Shown here: in pieces, positions 1 through 8,137 of the stretch
How positions within the stretch are numbered: position 1 is the first letter of the stretch
Layout: each line of letters starts with the position of its first letter
Source: CAIMWS01 sp964409245
Lineage (GTDB): Bacteria; Verrucomicrobiota; Verrucomicrobiia; Limisphaerales; UBA1319
NCBI GenBank assembly: GCA_964409245.1
Contig: CAYPCQ010000019.1
Coordinates: forward strand, 24,739 to 88,738
Direction of reading: 5' to 3'
Length of the DNA: 64,000 nucleotides
Notes under the pieces: generated by a model
Seen by the model: only the letters and a program-made list of their open reading frames with translations
The model's database searches: none
Told to the model about the DNA's origin: nothing
Translations under genes and position numbers: made by a program

Positions 1-538
1 GGTTTATTGGCGCAACCCCGGGCTTGGCTGCGGAATCCCGTTAGGATTCCAGGAGGGAAATGGCTGCGAGTGATTTCAGATTCCAGGTTTTCAAGAAGGG
101 GGAAACTGGAATAGCCACGAAAAACGCCAAGTTCGCACAAAAACGGGGGTTGAAAAATCCAAAGCGGCGCAGCGGCGCACGCACTCCAAAAGCTCGCGCA
201 CCTCCCGTGGCCCGCCTGGCATCCGGCGCGTTCGGGTTTCCGCCAGGCTTTGGAATGCGCCGGTTTGCGGCGCTTCGCTTGGCAGTTGTTTGAAAGCCAT
301 CCCGCTCAGTCCCCCTTATTGTGAAGCCGAGAGCAACAGAGAATCCCAGATTCCAGATTCCAAAAAAAGATTGGGCGTGCCCTGGGGTTTGGCTCAAGCG
401 TACTGCCTGGATCTTCTTGTGCAGGGCGTTCGTCATCGGTTACTGATCCCTGCCAGATCGGGACGGCTTGCTGCTCGTCCTGGCTAATAACCGGCGGCGC
501 AATCACTTCCCTGCCAAATGCAGGAATACGGTTTGTCG
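1..538. other. Region without a convincing gene; degenerate repeat at left edge
   Basis: I see no coding region here. The reading frames on both strands are rich in Arg, Pro and Ala and have no recognisable domain. The first 55 bases contain a GCGCAACCCCGGGCTT segment followed by an imperfect palindrome built on GGAATCCC and GGATTCC. A similar segment recurs near 46161-46200. The word GATTCCAG or a close variant occurs several more times up to about position 360. This looks like intergenic repeat sequence downstream of the minus-strand ATP-grasp gene. No clear terminator is visible. Confidence 0.5.
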
Positions 539-1660
539 TTATGAAAACCGGTGCGGAATGAAGCGGCTGGTGTTGCCGATGATCATTTTCCGGTCCTCGC
601 GGATGCCGAGGCCGGCGGCTTCGTGGTTCACAATCCACAAGCCGAGTATGGGATGGTTGCCATCAAAGTCCGGCAGCGGCGCCACGGCCTGGTAAACAAA
701 GCCCTCCGCTCCGTAGGCGCCATCGCTTTCCTCGCGCACCTGGCCGCCCAGGCGGATGGTGGTGTTGGCCCCTTCGCGTCCCAGCTTGGGCTTGCGCACG
801 AAATCAGCCCCCAGGGGACCGGCGGTTTCATAGGCGGGCAGCAGGTTGGGGTGCCCGGGGAACAGCTCCCATAGGACGGGCAAAATCCCTTTGTTGCTGA
901 GCAGCATTTTCCAGGCGGGCTCGATGAATTGGGTGGGGGAGCCCGGAAGGTGCCCGGCGAATTCGTCCTCCCACATCCACTCCCACGGGTAGAGCTTGAA
1001 GCAGGCTTCGATTTCCCGGTCCTCCAGGTCCGTGAAACGGCCGCGGGCGGCATTCCAGCCGATGTCCTCGATGGCGAGGAGCTTGGTGTTGAAACCGGCC
1101 TGGAAGCAGGTGTCCTGCAGGTAGAGCACGGTTTGTTCATCCTCCAGGTGGTCTTTGACGCTGCACAAATGAAGGCAGCCGGCGGAGACGGATTTCCAGG
1201 CGGCCACGAGCCGCTCATGCAGGGAATTGAACTGATCGCATCCCGGAAACAACTCCTCGAGCCAATACCATTGGGTGACCGCCGCTTCCACCAGGGAGGT
1301 GGGGGTGTCGGCGTTGTATTCCAGCAATTTGGGTGGCTGGCGGCCATCATAAACCACGTCGAACCGGCCATAGAGGCTGAAGTCGTCGCGTTCCCAGGAT
1401 TTGAGGATGGCGGGCACCGCCCGCTGGGGGATGCCCAGCCGCGGGAACCAGCCGCGGGCGATCACGGCCTCCGCGGCCTGGAGGCACAGTTCATGCAGGG
1501 AGTTGGCGGCGGCTTCCAGCTCATCGACCTCGCGGCTCGAGAATTCGTAAAAGGCCGATTCATCCCAATAAGGCCCCTCGTCGTGGGTGTGATAGGTCAG
1601 GCCGGTTTCCTCGACTTTTGCCGGCCAATCGGTCCGGGGTTGGATGGTGTGCCGTTGCAT
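539..1660 (-). CDS. Glutathionylspermidine synthase-like ATP-grasp protein (YgiC/YjfC type)
   Basis: The 373-residue product matches the C-terminal synthetase half of glutathionylspermidine synthase, as in the free-standing E. coli YgiC and YjfC proteins. Visible signatures are the LEYNADTPTSL segment near residue 115 and the C-terminal KPKLGREGAN segment, which in this family correspond to metal/substrate and ATP-binding parts of the ATP-grasp fold. The length fits the family, and there is no amidase domain and no signal peptide. The real substrate of the YgiC group is not established, so amide-bond formation on a peptide or polyamine is inference. It is the last gene of a minus-strand set with a lipoprotein and a DUF350 protein, a grouping known for YjfC relatives. 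A 106-bp repeated element sits 45 nt before its start. Confidence 0.88.
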   Translation of the reverse strand: MQRHTIQPRTDWPAKVEETGLTYHTHDEGPYWDESAFYEFSSREVDELEAAANSLHELCLQAAEAVIARGWFPRLGIPQRAVPAILKSWERDDFSLYGRFDVVYDGRQPPKLLEYNADTPTSLVEAAVTQWYWLEELFPGCDQFNSLHERLVAAWKSVSAGCLHLCSVKDHLEDEQTVLYLQDTCFQAGFNTKLLAIEDIGWNAARGRFTDLEDREIEACFKLYPWEWMWEDEFAGHLPGSPTQFIEPAWKMLLSNKGILPVLWELFPGHPNLLPAYETAGPLGADFVRKPKLGREGANTTIRLGGQVREESDGAYGAEGFVYQAVAPLPDFDGNHPILGLWIVNHEAAGLGIREDRKMIIGNTSRFIPHRFS

Positions 1661-1705
1661 GGTATGGCTGGTTGCTCGGGGGGCTGCTCAGGATAGCCCG
1701 AACAT

Positions 1706-1811
1706 TCTGGCTGGTTCCTTTGCCCACCGGCTTCGTTGTGAACTCGTTCCAGATCCCAAAAGATATGCGCCTCGTTTCCGCCTCGCCAGCCGGCAAAACT
1801 CCTGCGCCATA
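1706..1811 (-). repeat. Leader element copy A (structured-RNA candidate)
   Basis: This 106-bp element aligns without gaps to 2284-2389, with about 81 of 106 identical bases by hand count. Its outer edge lies 45 nt upstream of the ATP-grasp start codon, the same spacing as copy B to the lipoprotein gene. Read as minus-strand RNA its ends can pair (UUUUGCC with GGGCAAAG, then GGCU with AGCC across a small bulge). One base pair differs from copy B by a compensating change on both sides, which argues for a conserved fold. Two copies are too few to prove this. Confidence 0.6.
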
Positions 1812-1839
1812 GTTGTGCGGCCGATCATGAATCGCCTCC

Positions 1840-2238
1840 TTAACTTATTCCGGTGCGGAAAGTGGCCGACCGGCCGAATCCGGTGCGGGTGGTGCTGCTG
1901 GCGGCCCTGGCGCGCAGGGCGGAATGAGCGGCCTGGGCATTGGCCACGGCGCCGGACGCGGGCTTGGAGGCGGTCAGCGCGCTGGTGTGGGCTTCCGGGG
2001 ACCAGGAACCGCCCGCGAAATAGCCCCGCGCCGGATCGTGGTGGTTATAGGGATACGGGAACCAGCTGCCATAATTCGCGTGGTAGTAGCCGGCCCCGGG
2101 CACATAATGGTTGTTGGTGTAAGTGTTTTCGGTGGATAGCTCCACCGGGGGCAAATCGCGGGGCGCCCGGGAGCAGCCCATGGGCAGCGAGGTCAAGGCC
2201 CCGGACAGGATCAGAATCACCTTTTTACAGCGTTTCAT
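1840..2238 (-). CDS. Small Tyr/His-rich lipoprotein of the ATP-grasp operon
   Basis: The 132-residue product starts with a lysine-bearing signal peptide ending in a lipobox (LPMGC near residue 22), so it is probably a lipid-anchored envelope protein. The middle part is rich in Tyr, Asn, His and Gly (for example YYHANYGSWFPYPYNHH) and the C-terminal third is rich in Ala and Ser. I recognise no enzymatic domain. It lies between the DUF350 gene and the ATP-grasp gene on the same strand, and comparable small lipoproteins accompany this pair elsewhere. A role at the envelope with those partners is inferred from context only. Confidence 0.72.
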   Translation of the reverse strand: MKRCKKVILILSGALTSLPMGCSRAPRDLPPVELSTENTYTNNHYVPGAGYYHANYGSWFPYPYNHHDPARGYFAGGSWSPEAHTSALTASKPASGAVANAQAAHSALRARAASSTTRTGFGRSATFRTGIS

Positions 2239-2283
2239 GGGATATTCCTGCGCTTAGGTGCCGTCAGAAAATAACCGTTGCCA

Positions 2284-2389
2284 TCTGGCTGGTTCTTTTG
2301 GCGGCTGGCGGCGTTGCGCGCTCGTTACAGATCGCAATGGATCGGCTCCTCGCGCGCGCCTGGCCAGCCACCAAAATTCCTGCGCCATA
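2284..2389 (-). repeat. Leader element copy B (structured-RNA candidate)
   Basis: Second copy of the 106-bp element, 45 nt upstream of the lipoprotein start codon. As minus-strand RNA its ends form a 14-bp stem (UUUUGGUGGCUGGC with GCCAGCCGCCAAAA, one G-U pair). Inner complementary runs of GCGCGC and a central GAUC...GAUC mini-hairpin suggest a multi-part fold. It belongs with copy A at 1706-1811. Confidence 0.6.
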
Positions 2390-2473
2390 CTGGTATAGTT
2401 TATTTCCTGACGGCTCCTTACCGAGGACGGCGGCGGCCGGCAATCACTTTCCTCCCGGCTTCCATGGAGCAGT

Positions 2474-2812
2474 TCAGCCGATGATGGCGGCGGCGACGAG
2501 GATGCAGGTGCCGATAATCACGGCCGCGCCGATCATGGCGGCGGGCAGGTTTTTGTTTTCGATGATTTCGCGGTGCAGATCCCCCGGGGTGGCGAGGTCG
2601 AATATTTTGTACCCAACGATGGAGAGCACGATCCCCACCAGGGCAAAAAGGACGGTGTAAAGCAGAGCCTCCCACAAGGTTTTGGCGTGCCAATCCCCGG
2701 CCGTCCCACCTGGAACCTCGGCTTGAATCCGGGCCGGCAGCGTGAAGAGCAGTCCGGCCACAAAGGTTTTTATCTTTTCTTTGAACATAAGCGCATTGCC
2801 GTTGAATTTCAC
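2474..2812 (-). CDS. DUF350 family inner-membrane protein (YjfL-like)
   Basis: The 112-residue product has the look of DUF350/YjfL proteins: hydrophobic segments at about residues 10-30, 45-70 and 88-112, and the family-like stretch FDLATPGDLHREI, followed by NLPAAMIGAAV in the last helix. I chose the GTG start at 2812 because AAGG lies just before it; an ATG at 2788 is the alternative. Full-length DUF350 proteins often have two such units, so this is a single-unit version. It is the first gene of the set DUF350 - lipoprotein - ATP-grasp. The family's molecular function is unknown to me. Confidence 0.8.
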   Translation of the reverse strand: MKFNGNALMFKEKIKTFVAGLLFTLPARIQAEVPGGTAGDWHAKTLWEALLYTVLFALVGIVLSIVGYKIFDLATPGDLHREIIENKNLPAAMIGAAVIIGTCILVAAAIIG

Positions 2813-2842
2813 TTACCTTAACCGGCCGGGGCGCAGGTCACA

Positions 2843-2874
2843 ATTATAAAAGGCCCGGCTTTTTAGAATGCAAA
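2843..2874 (-). promoter_or_regulatory. Candidate promoter of the DUF350 operon
   Basis: On the minus strand a perfect TATAAT (plus coordinates 2843-2848) lies about 30 nt before the DUF350 start, with a weak TTGCAT-like -35 at 2868-2873 and a 19-bp spacer. The position between the isochorismatase stop and the DUF350 start fits a sigma-70 type promoter. The -35 is poor and the spacer long, so this is tentative. Confidence 0.4.
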
Positions 2875-2891
2875 ATCCGGTCCAGCGGGGA

Positions 2892-3434
2892 TCAGTTTTT
2901 GATCAGCTTGGAAATGGCCCGGAACTGGGGATGGCTGGAGGCCACGGTCAATTCCAGGATCGCCGCCTCGGAGGTGGTGATGGTGGCTCCGGCCTGGCGC
3001 AGGCGGTCCAGGGCTAGCTGGCGGTCCAGCTCCTTGCGGGAACCCACCGCGTCGGCGGCCAGGAAAGGCATCCGCTCGAAGGCCAGGGCATCCAGGGCGG
3101 TTTGGGCCACGCAGACATGGGACTCAATGCCCGCCATGAGGATTTGCATGCGCTGGCTGTTGAGGATGGCTTCGCGGGCGGCGTCATCCTGGAAAACACT
3201 GAAGCCCTCTTTCTCGAACCGGGTGGCTTGGTCTAGCGCTGGATGCAATTCTTCCACGGTCTGGCCCAGCCCCTTGGGGTATTGCTCGGTGACGATGACG
3301 GGCACCCCCAGCAACCGGGCCGCCTCCACCAGGATGCGGGTGCGCTCCACGATCTGGCCGAAACCGGGAACGTGGTTGCGGAAGGCTTCCTGCAAGTCGA
3401 TGACCAGCAGCAGCGTGTTATCCACCGACAGCAT
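2892..3434 (-). CDS. Isochorismatase-family cysteine hydrolase
   Basis: The product (180 residues from the chosen start) shows the isochorismatase-like hydrolase fold: the N-terminal strand with catalytic Asp in LLVIDLQEAF, the VTEQYPKGLG segment, and the nucleophile region GIESHVCVAQTALDAL with its Cys. This superfamily includes nicotinamidases, ureidoacrylate/carbamate hydrolases and hydrolases of unknown substrate; this protein resembles the YcaC-like group, and its substrate cannot be assigned. I start at the ATG at 3434 because GAGA lies about 8 nt before it; the frame stays open upstream to 3524. It lies directly upstream of the DUF350 set but probably is not part of it, given the promoter-like sequence between them. 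Confidence 0.85.
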   Translation of the reverse strand: MLSVDNTLLLVIDLQEAFRNHVPGFGQIVERTRILVEAARLLGVPVIVTEQYPKGLGQTVEELHPALDQATRFEKEGFSVFQDDAAREAILNSQRMQILMAGIESHVCVAQTALDALAFERMPFLAADAVGSRKELDRQLALDRLRQAGATITTSEAAILELTVASSHPQFRAISKLIKN

Positions 3435-3591
3435 TTTTTCGTTTCTCATGGCGGACGGGCAGGCTACCGAAAACTGCGCCCGGGCGAAACAAAATTCCCG
3501 GCCCAAATTCCTGGCCCGTGGCATGGGGGGAATTTAGGCCTTGCCGCGCCGCCCCGAACACCGCAAGTTCTACCCACCAACTGAAGGAACC

Positions 3592-6500
3592 ATGATGCTG
3601 CACATTGCCCGACTGAAGATTTCCCGGCGGCCAGGCCGGAAGCCAGGAAACCGTTTGCCTATGGCCGGTCTCGCAGCTGGAATCGCCGCGGCCTGGCTGA
3701 TGGCCTTGAGCGTGGGTGGGGCCGCCATGATGGATCCAGCTTTGGACGATCCGCAAGCCGAATGGTGTTACCTGGCCAAATCGACGACGGTGATTGGGGT
3801 GCCTTATCAGCCGGATGTCACGCAGATCACCTATGATGGAGCGGTGTTCACCCGCCATGCCGAGCTCTGTTTTTTCCACGGCTCGAACGACGTGCCGTTG
3901 CTGGCCCGCAGCAAAACTTTTCTGGAGGGGTGGATTCCGGTGGTGCAATTCGCCTGGAAAGAGGGTGGCATCGGCTACGATATTGAATATTTTGCCTTTC
4001 CGCTCGCGGGGGAGGCCGAAGAGAACACCGTAAACTTTGTGCAGGTGCGGATGCATAACGAGGGGGCGCAGCTGGCCGGGGGGAAGTTGACGGCGGCGCT
4101 GCGGCACAGCGGGCGGGATTACCGGAATGGCGGGGTGGCCTTTTCCCCGGCCTGGCGCTACGAGATGACCGATGCCGCCAGCTACCGCGATGGAAAGCTG
4201 GTCTGCGCCTTCACTCCGGGAGCCAGCCGGGAGGCGGTGCCGGGGATCGCTTACGAGAAACCGTTTGCCGGGTTTGAGCAGAGCCTGACCGCCCGCGCCG
4301 AGTGCTGCCTGGTCCGTTACCAGCGCCCGCTGCGGCCGGGTGAGACGTTTGCCGCCACCTTCAAAATGCCGCGGATTCCGGTGCCCGGAAGCAACCCGGT
4401 GTTCCTGGCAAAACTGGCCCGGGCCGATTACGGGGCTTATCGCGCCCGGACGATCCGTTATTGGCGGGAGAAATTGGCCGGCTGCGCCGAATTCGAGTTT
4501 CCGGAGCGGCGGGTCCAGGATGCCCACCGCGCCAGCCTGGTGCACCTGCTGCTCGGCACCCGCAGCCAAAATGGGCGCCGGATGCAGACGGACGGCCTGC
4601 CCTACCCGGATTTTTTCCTCACCTCAGTGCCGGAGGTGACGATGCACTGCCTGACCAGCGGCTACCTGGAGCATCCCAAGGAACGCCTCATTCCCGATTC
4701 CATAGCGCAGCAGCAGGCGGATGGCCTGTATTTCGACCGGGCGGTTTCCCAGGGCCGCATCATTCCCGCCACCCAGGGGCACATCCTTTATTCGATCGCC
4801 ATGACGGTGCTGTTCGGCCAGGACCAGGCGCTGGCCCGGAAAATCTACCCCAGCCTGCGTCAAGCCGTGGCCTTTGTGGAAAATTCGGTGCGGACCAATC
4901 AATACGGGCTGCTGCCACGCTGCTGGCCCTACGATGCGGAAATGATCGATGGCCATTACACCGGCCAGAACCTGTTTGCCCTCATGGGGGTGCGCTGCGC
5001 GGTGCGCGTGGCCCGGTTCCTGGGGGAAGCCCGGGACGCCAGCGCCTGGACAGACCTGGCCCAGGCCTACGAGGCCAGCCTCCTCAAGGCGATCGATGCT
5101 TCAGCCAAACCGAACGGCTATGTGCCGACCGGTCTTTACGATTTCCTAAGCGGTCCCGCCGCCCCGCGCGGGTTCCCGGATTATGGGTGCAACTCCGATT
5201 GGGAAAACATGCTGCTGGCCTGCCCGACCGAGGTCCTGGCCCCGGGGGATCCGCGGGTGAGGGGAACGCTCAACCAGGTCCGCCAAGGGTATGCCGAGGG
5301 CATCATGACCTACCGGCATGGCCAGCACCTGCACCAGTATATCACCTCCAACATGATCGAGCAGTATGCCGCGATGGGAGACGCCTTCACGGCCTGGAAA
5401 GATTTCTACCACCAGTTGCTCCACAGCGGTTCGACCCATGAAAGCTTTGAAAACCTGGTCGTGCCGTGGACCGACCGGCAGGTGGATCCCGGCTGCCCGC
5501 CGCCGCACGTGTGGGGCACCAGCAAACAGGGGCTGATGGTCCGCAACCTGGTGCTGATGGAATATGGCGGCCGGTGCGGTCTGGAGCCTGACCGCAGGGA
5601 ATTGTGGCTCTTCCATTGCCTTTCGCCCGCGTGGGTTAAACCCGGCGCCAGGGTGAGCCTGAAAAATGCCCCCACGGAGTTTGGCCTGGTGGATGCGGTG
5701 ATGAACTTTGAAACGGAGGGCGCGACGGTGACCCTATCCGGACGATTCCACACCCCGCCGGCGGCGTTGCGGCTGCGGGTGCCCTGGTTCAAAGACCTGG
5801 TTCGATTCACCACCGATGCCCGCGCGCAACGCCGCGAGGGGGATTCCATCCTGGTCAGCCCGGACGCCACGCGGATCACGCTGGAATGGAACGACCGGCC
5901 CGGCGCCCATGAAGGCACCCTGGCCGCCATCCTCACCGATTATCGTTCCGCGAACCGTTTTGCCGGGATCGATAAACAGGGCCGCCCAATCATTCAACCC
6001 GGCCAGCCATTCCTGCTCACCGATGAAAAACGCCCCGGACCGCAGCCGCTCAGCTTCGCCCTGGTCCGCGAGGCGTTCCTGCACGAATACGGGCGGCTGG
6101 CCCGGGAAAGCGTCGAAAAAGGCGGCCAGTTGCAGAAGGTGACCGCCCCCGCCTTGTTGACGGCGGAAGAACGCAAGCGCAGTTTCGCGGCCGAGCATGG
6201 ATCTTTTTCAATCATCAAGAACCTGGCCACCGGCTGCGCGGTGGAAGCATCCGCCAGCCTGCCGGATCACGGCCCCGAGCTGGCCACGGACGGCAACTTG
6301 AGCCTGGACTCGAGCTGGCAGGCCGATCCCTGGCCGCAGTGGCTGAAGGTGGATCTCGGCAAGGTGCGCCGCCTCAAGGGGGTCCACGTCTGGACCTACT
6401 GGGGCAATGGACGTTACTACCAATATACGGTCGAGGTTTCCGCCGATGGCCGGGAATGGATTCTGGCGGGCGATCAGCGAGGGAACGTCAAGCCGGCGAC

Positions 6501-6624
6501 GGCGGCGGGGGATGCGTTCGGTTTTACCCCTCGCGAAGTGCGGTACATCCGGGTGAACCTGCTGTTCCACAGCCTTAATCCGGGCGCGCACATCGTGGAG
6601 GTGGGGGCCACCGCGGCTGATTGA
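3592..6624 (+). CDS. Secreted (alpha/alpha)6 glycosidase-like protein with C-terminal discoidin domain
   Basis: The 1010-residue product starts at a double ATG preceded by GAAGGA. An Arg-rich N-terminus is followed by one hydrophobic segment (about residues 24-45), consistent with export or a membrane anchor. Residues of about 60-280 look like a beta-sandwich. The centre (about 290-690) contains helix-hairpin segments with aromatic and acidic residues, for example HYTGQNLFALMG and YGCNSDWENMLLA, typical of six-hairpin glycosidases. The last 140 residues form an F5/8 type C (discoidin) carbohydrate-binding domain (WLKVDLGKVRRLKGVHVW ... IRVNLLF). I cannot assign a GH family or catalytic acids. 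An ExuT-like transporter follows on the same strand, so uptake of acidic sugars released from a polysaccharide is a reasonable inference. Confidence 0.72.
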   Translation: MMLHIARLKISRRPGRKPGNRLPMAGLAAGIAAAWLMALSVGGAAMMDPALDDPQAEWCYLAKSTTVIGVPYQPDVTQITYDGAVFTRHAELCFFHGSNDVPLLARSKTFLEGWIPVVQFAWKEGGIGYDIEYFAFPLAGEAEENTVNFVQVRMHNEGAQLAGGKLTAALRHSGRDYRNGGVAFSPAWRYEMTDAASYRDGKLVCAFTPGASREAVPGIAYEKPFAGFEQSLTARAECCLVRYQRPLRPGETFAATFKMPRIPVPGSNPVFLAKLARADYGAYRARTIRYWREKLAGCAEFEFPERRVQDAHRASLVHLLLGTRSQNGRRMQTDGLPYPDFFLTSVPEVTMHCLTSGYLEHPKERLIPDSIAQQQADGLYFDRAVSQGRIIPATQGHILYSIAMTVLFGQDQALARKIYPSLRQAVAFVENSVRTNQYGLLPRCWPYDAEMIDGHYTGQNLFALMGVRCAVRVARFLGEARDASAWTDLAQAYEASLLKAIDASAKPNGYVPTGLYDFLSGPAAPRGFPDYGCNSDWENMLLACPTEVLAPGDPRVRGTLNQVRQGYAEGIMTYRHGQHLHQYITSNMIEQYAAMGDAFTAWKDFYHQLLHSGSTHESFENLVVPWTDRQVDPGCPPPHVWGTSKQGLMVRNLVLMEYGGRCGLEPDRRELWLFHCLSPAWVKPGARVSLKNAPTEFGLVDAVMNFETEGATVTLSGRFHTPPAALRLRVPWFKDLVRFTTDARAQRREGDSILVSPDATRITLEWNDRPGAHEGTLAAILTDYRSANRFAGIDKQGRPIIQPGQPFLLTDEKRPGPQPLSFALVREAFLHEYGRLARESVEKGGQLQKVTAPALLTAEERKRSFAAEHGSFSIIKNLATGCAVEASASLPDHGPELATDGNLSLDSSWQADPWPQWLKVDLGKVRRLKGVHVWTYWGNGRYYQYTVEVSADGREWILAGDQRGNVKPATAAGDAFGFTPREVRYIRVNLLFHSLNPGAHIVEVGATAAD

Positions 6625-6680
6625 CGCCTTGTGGATGAGGGGGCTGGCTGGCCATTTCTGTGGACCTCCGCCGGCGCCGC

Positions 6681-8123
6681 ATGGATAATCCGACCCATAT
6701 GGACTCGAAAACAACACCGGAAAATGAGGCGTCCGCCACCGGCCGGCGGGGCTGGTTCCGCTGGGTCATTTGCGCGGTTTTGTTTTTCGCCACCACCATC
6801 AATTATATCGACCGCCAGATCATTGGCATCCTGAAGCAAACCTTGGAGGCGCAACTCGGGTGGTCGGAAAAGGATTACGCCCAGATCGTCTTCTCCTTCC
6901 AGGCGGCCTATGCCATCGGCTACCTGGTGGGGGGGCGGATGATGGACTGGATTGGCCTGCGTTTGGGGTATGCCCTGGCGGTGGGTTTGTGGAGCGTGGC
7001 GGCGGTGGCGCACGGGTGGATGCGGTCGGTCACCGGATTTTGTGCCGTGCGCGCCGGCCTGGGGTTGGCGGAAGGGGGCAATTTCCCGGCCGCCATCAAA
7101 ACGGTGGCGGAGTGGTTCCCCCGCCAGGAGCGGGCCCTGGCCACCGGCATTTTCAATGCGGGCAGCAACGTCGGGGCGTTGGTCACCCCCATCCTGGTGC
7201 CGTGGCTGACTCTTCGGTTCGGCTGGCCGGCAGCCTTTTGGGTGACGGGCAGCCTGGGGTTTTTCTGGCTTTGCTCGTGGGTGTGGCTTTACCGCCATCC
7301 GGCCACGCATCCCCGGCTGGGCCAGGCTGAACTGGCCCATATCCAGAGCGATCCCCCGGATCCCGCGGTGCGGGTATCCTGGCTGGCGCTGCTGGCCTGC
7401 CGGCCAACCTGGGCTTTTTTGCTGGCCAATTTCCTGGTCAGCCCAGTCTGGTGGTTTTACCTGTTTTGGATCCCGAGCTTCCTGAACAAACAATATCACC
7501 TGAACCTCCAGGATCTGGGAGCGCCGTTGGTGGCCATCTACCTGTTCGCAGACGTGGGGAGCATCGGCGGGGGCTGGCTCTCCTCCCACTGGCTGAAAGG
7601 CGGGTGGAGTGTCAATGCCGCGCGCAAAACCGCCTTGCTGGTCTGCGCGCTGTGTGTCGTGCCCATATATACGGCCTCCTCGGTGAGCCAGCTTTGGCTG
7701 GCGGTCGGCCTGATCGGCCTGGCGGCGGCGGCCCACCAGGGCTTTTCGGCTAATCTATACACGGTGGTGTCGGACACCGTGCCCCGGCAATACGTCAGTT
7801 CCGTGGTTGGGATAGGTGGCATGGCCGGCGCCATCGGCGGCATGATCTTCGCCAAGATCGCCGGGCACGTTTTGCAGGAAGGGCAATTATCCCAGTCTTT
7901 GTATGTCATAGCCAGCGCGGCGGGCATGGCTGGGGGGGGCGGACTGGCCGCGGGTGCGGGGGGCAGCCTGTTTTGCCTTCCCGCCCAGGCGCTGGTGCTG
8001 CAGCAGGGGCACGCTTACCAACCGCTCTTTGTCATGGCCTCCCTGGCTTACTTGATGGCGCTGGGTCTGGTCCATCTTTTGCTGCCGAAGATGCGGCCCA
8101 TGCAGCCGGTGGCCCATGCGTGA
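6681..8123 (+). CDS. MFS transporter, hexuronate/organic anion (ACS, ExuT-like) type
   Basis: The product is about 480 residues with twelve predicted membrane segments. Typical features of anion:cation symporters of the ExuT group are TTINYIDRQIIGIL in helix 1, the loop motif GGRMMDWIGLRLG between helices 2 and 3, and GLAEGGNFPAAIK in helix 4. ExuT relatives import galacturonate or glucuronate with protons, and others take up different organic acids; the exact substrate is not determined. The start is uncertain: GTG at 6660 and ATG at 6681 or 6699 are possible and none has a clear ribosome-binding site. It lies 56 bp after the glycosidase-like gene and is probably co-transcribed. Confidence 0.85.
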   Translation: MDNPTHMDSKTTPENEASATGRRGWFRWVICAVLFFATTINYIDRQIIGILKQTLEAQLGWSEKDYAQIVFSFQAAYAIGYLVGGRMMDWIGLRLGYALAVGLWSVAAVAHGWMRSVTGFCAVRAGLGLAEGGNFPAAIKTVAEWFPRQERALATGIFNAGSNVGALVTPILVPWLTLRFGWPAAFWVTGSLGFFWLCSWVWLYRHPATHPRLGQAELAHIQSDPPDPAVRVSWLALLACRPTWAFLLANFLVSPVWWFYLFWIPSFLNKQYHLNLQDLGAPLVAIYLFADVGSIGGGWLSSHWLKGGWSVNAARKTALLVCALCVVPIYTASSVSQLWLAVGLIGLAAAAHQGFSANLYTVVSDTVPRQYVSSVVGIGGMAGAIGGMIFAKIAGHVLQEGQLSQSLYVIASAAGMAGGGGLAAGAGGSLFCLPAQALVLQQGHAYQPLFVMASLAYLMALGLVHLLLPKMRPMQPVAHA

Positions 8124-8137
8124 GCCGCTTCGGCTCC

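Noticed and set aside
60..293. Open frames at the left edge on both strands
   Set aside because: Arg/Pro/Ala-rich translations without starts, motifs or ribosome-binding sites; the area contains repeats.
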